Below are positions 21,977-22,316 of a stretch of DNA of 22,316 nucleotides, piece after piece. A model generated the notes under the pieces. That model searched no databases and was not told the origin of the DNA. It was given only the letters and a program-made list of their open reading frames with translations. Within the stretch, counting starts at the first letter, position 1. Each line of letters starts with the position of its first letter. Origin of the DNA: UBA5216 sp963924885 (GTDB lineage: Bacteria; Pseudomonadota; Gammaproteobacteria; Burkholderiales; SG8-41). A program made the position numbers and the translations under genes. The stretch covers positions 1 through 22,316 of the forward strand of contig CAWUUY010000512.1 in assembly GCA_963924885.1 (NCBI GenBank), in the 5' to 3' direction.

Positions 21977-21996
21977 AAGTGGACCCCGGAGTCAAG
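21977..21996. repeat. Probable terminal inverted repeat of the IS3-family element
   Basis: AAAGTGGACCCCGGAGTC begins exactly where homology to the molybdenum-subunit copy stops and lies ~20-40 bases beyond the transposase stop codon. That is where an IS3-family end belongs. The matching other end is outside the window, so the exact boundary is not provable here. Confidence 0.45.
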
Positions 21997-22013
21997 ACAA
22001 TAAAGCAGCGAGT

Positions 22014-22316
22014 TTAAGTTACACGTTCGATTTCACTTGCAGCTGCACGGCGCTGCCCCGGTTTTGCCCTTACCCTGGTTTTTGTGGTCGATTCTGATTT
22101 TGCTTCTGCGGTTACTTGCGTAGCGCCGTCGCATAGCGAAACAGATTTTTGGTTTGCCGTGCCGCCGAATTTATCCACGATCAGGGCACCGCCGCCAACA
22201 GCAGTTTGATACACGACGGCTGGCGTCTCTTGATCCAGCGACTGATGCAGGCGCCCGGTGTTGTAAAACGGGAAATATTTGGTCAGACCAATCATCAGTT
22301 CGCCCATCGTGGCATA
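22014..22316 (-). mobile_element. IS3-family transposase (OrfB), C-terminal part
   Basis: The minus-strand frame is open from the window edge to TAA at 22014-22016, so the gene continues beyond base 22316. The visible end has the integrase-core signature Y-F-P-F-Y-N-T-G-R-L-H-Q-S-L-D (compare the usual 'YNxxRPHQSLGYRTPAEVY') and then TPAVVYQTAVGGGALIVDKFG. A basic tail closes the protein: K-P-G-Q-R-R-A-A-A-S-E-I-E-R. Its catalytic DDE residues lie upstream, outside the window, so activity is unknown. The canonical Pro in 'RPHQS' is Leu here, a minor oddity. The element appears to have inserted into the 3' end of the decayed dehydrogenase copy. Confidence 0.85.

Overview
The window reads as a piece of a high-G+C betaproteobacterial chromosome, most likely Burkholderiales (Alcaligenaceae/Burkholderiaceae-like). 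The main reason is the number of orphan periplasmic solute-binding proteins of the Bug/TctC family (tripartite tricarboxylate transporter receptor). I count six genes, one collapsed TctC relic and a probable TctB fragment, scattered among catabolic enzymes. No TctA membrane subunit is visible. This expansion of lone TctC genes is typical of Bordetella/Achromobacter/Cupriavidus-like genomes. The genus cannot be fixed from the sequence alone.

Layout. (1) 1-3783, + strand: a probable catabolic operon with the 3' end of a CocE/NonD-type hydrolase, an SDR oxidoreductase, an MmgE/PrpD-family protein and an exported alpha/beta hydrolase, closed by a hairpin terminator. (2) 3857-7981: a minus-strand TctC diverging from a TctC-TauD/TfdA dioxygenase pair whose stop and start codons overlap, then a REP-like inverted pair and a third TctC. 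(3) 7982-8348: intergenic DNA with a second REP-like palindrome and a ~0.2-kb inverted-repeat element flanked by CTAG. (4) 8349-10450: an ArsR-type regulator divergent from an MFS transporter whose last helix is cut off by a frameshift in a run of eight T. (5) 10502-11819: a visibly A+T-richer patch with a divergent HTH-PAS regulator and an unrecognised small gene, and a perfect 14-bp palindrome between them. (6) 11890-14716, all minus: an unrecognised GGM-tailed protein, TctC, a Mak-like ROK fructokinase and a Nudix-fold protein with a degraded Nudix box. (7) 14823-17070, +: TctC, a collapsed TctC relic and a divergent, internally shortened TctC, convergent with (8) an HpcH/HpaI-type aldolase, followed by a TctB-like fragment and a small coiled-coil protein. 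(9) 18444-22316: a lone molybdopterin-binding large subunit of the xanthine dehydrogenase/CoxL family, a HigBA-like toxin-antitoxin pair with a palindromic operator candidate, a decayed second copy of the dehydrogenase C-terminus, and the 3' end of an IS3-family transposase gene abutting it.

How the genes fit together: enzymes for small organic acids and esters (hydrolases, SDR, 2-oxoglutarate dioxygenase, aldolase, molybdenum hydroxylase) are interleaved with solute receptors that would present carboxylates to transporters encoded elsewhere. The substrates cannot be read from sequence. Several loci show active decay and remodelling: a frameshift, two TctC/TctB relics, a partial gene duplication interrupted by a toxin-antitoxin module, an insertion sequence and REP-like repeats. 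I found no CRISPR array, tRNA or rRNA. I see no clear candidate for a wholly new multi-gene system. The strongest second-look items are the duplication around the toxin-antitoxin module, the small inverted-repeat element and the degenerated TctC/TctB pieces.
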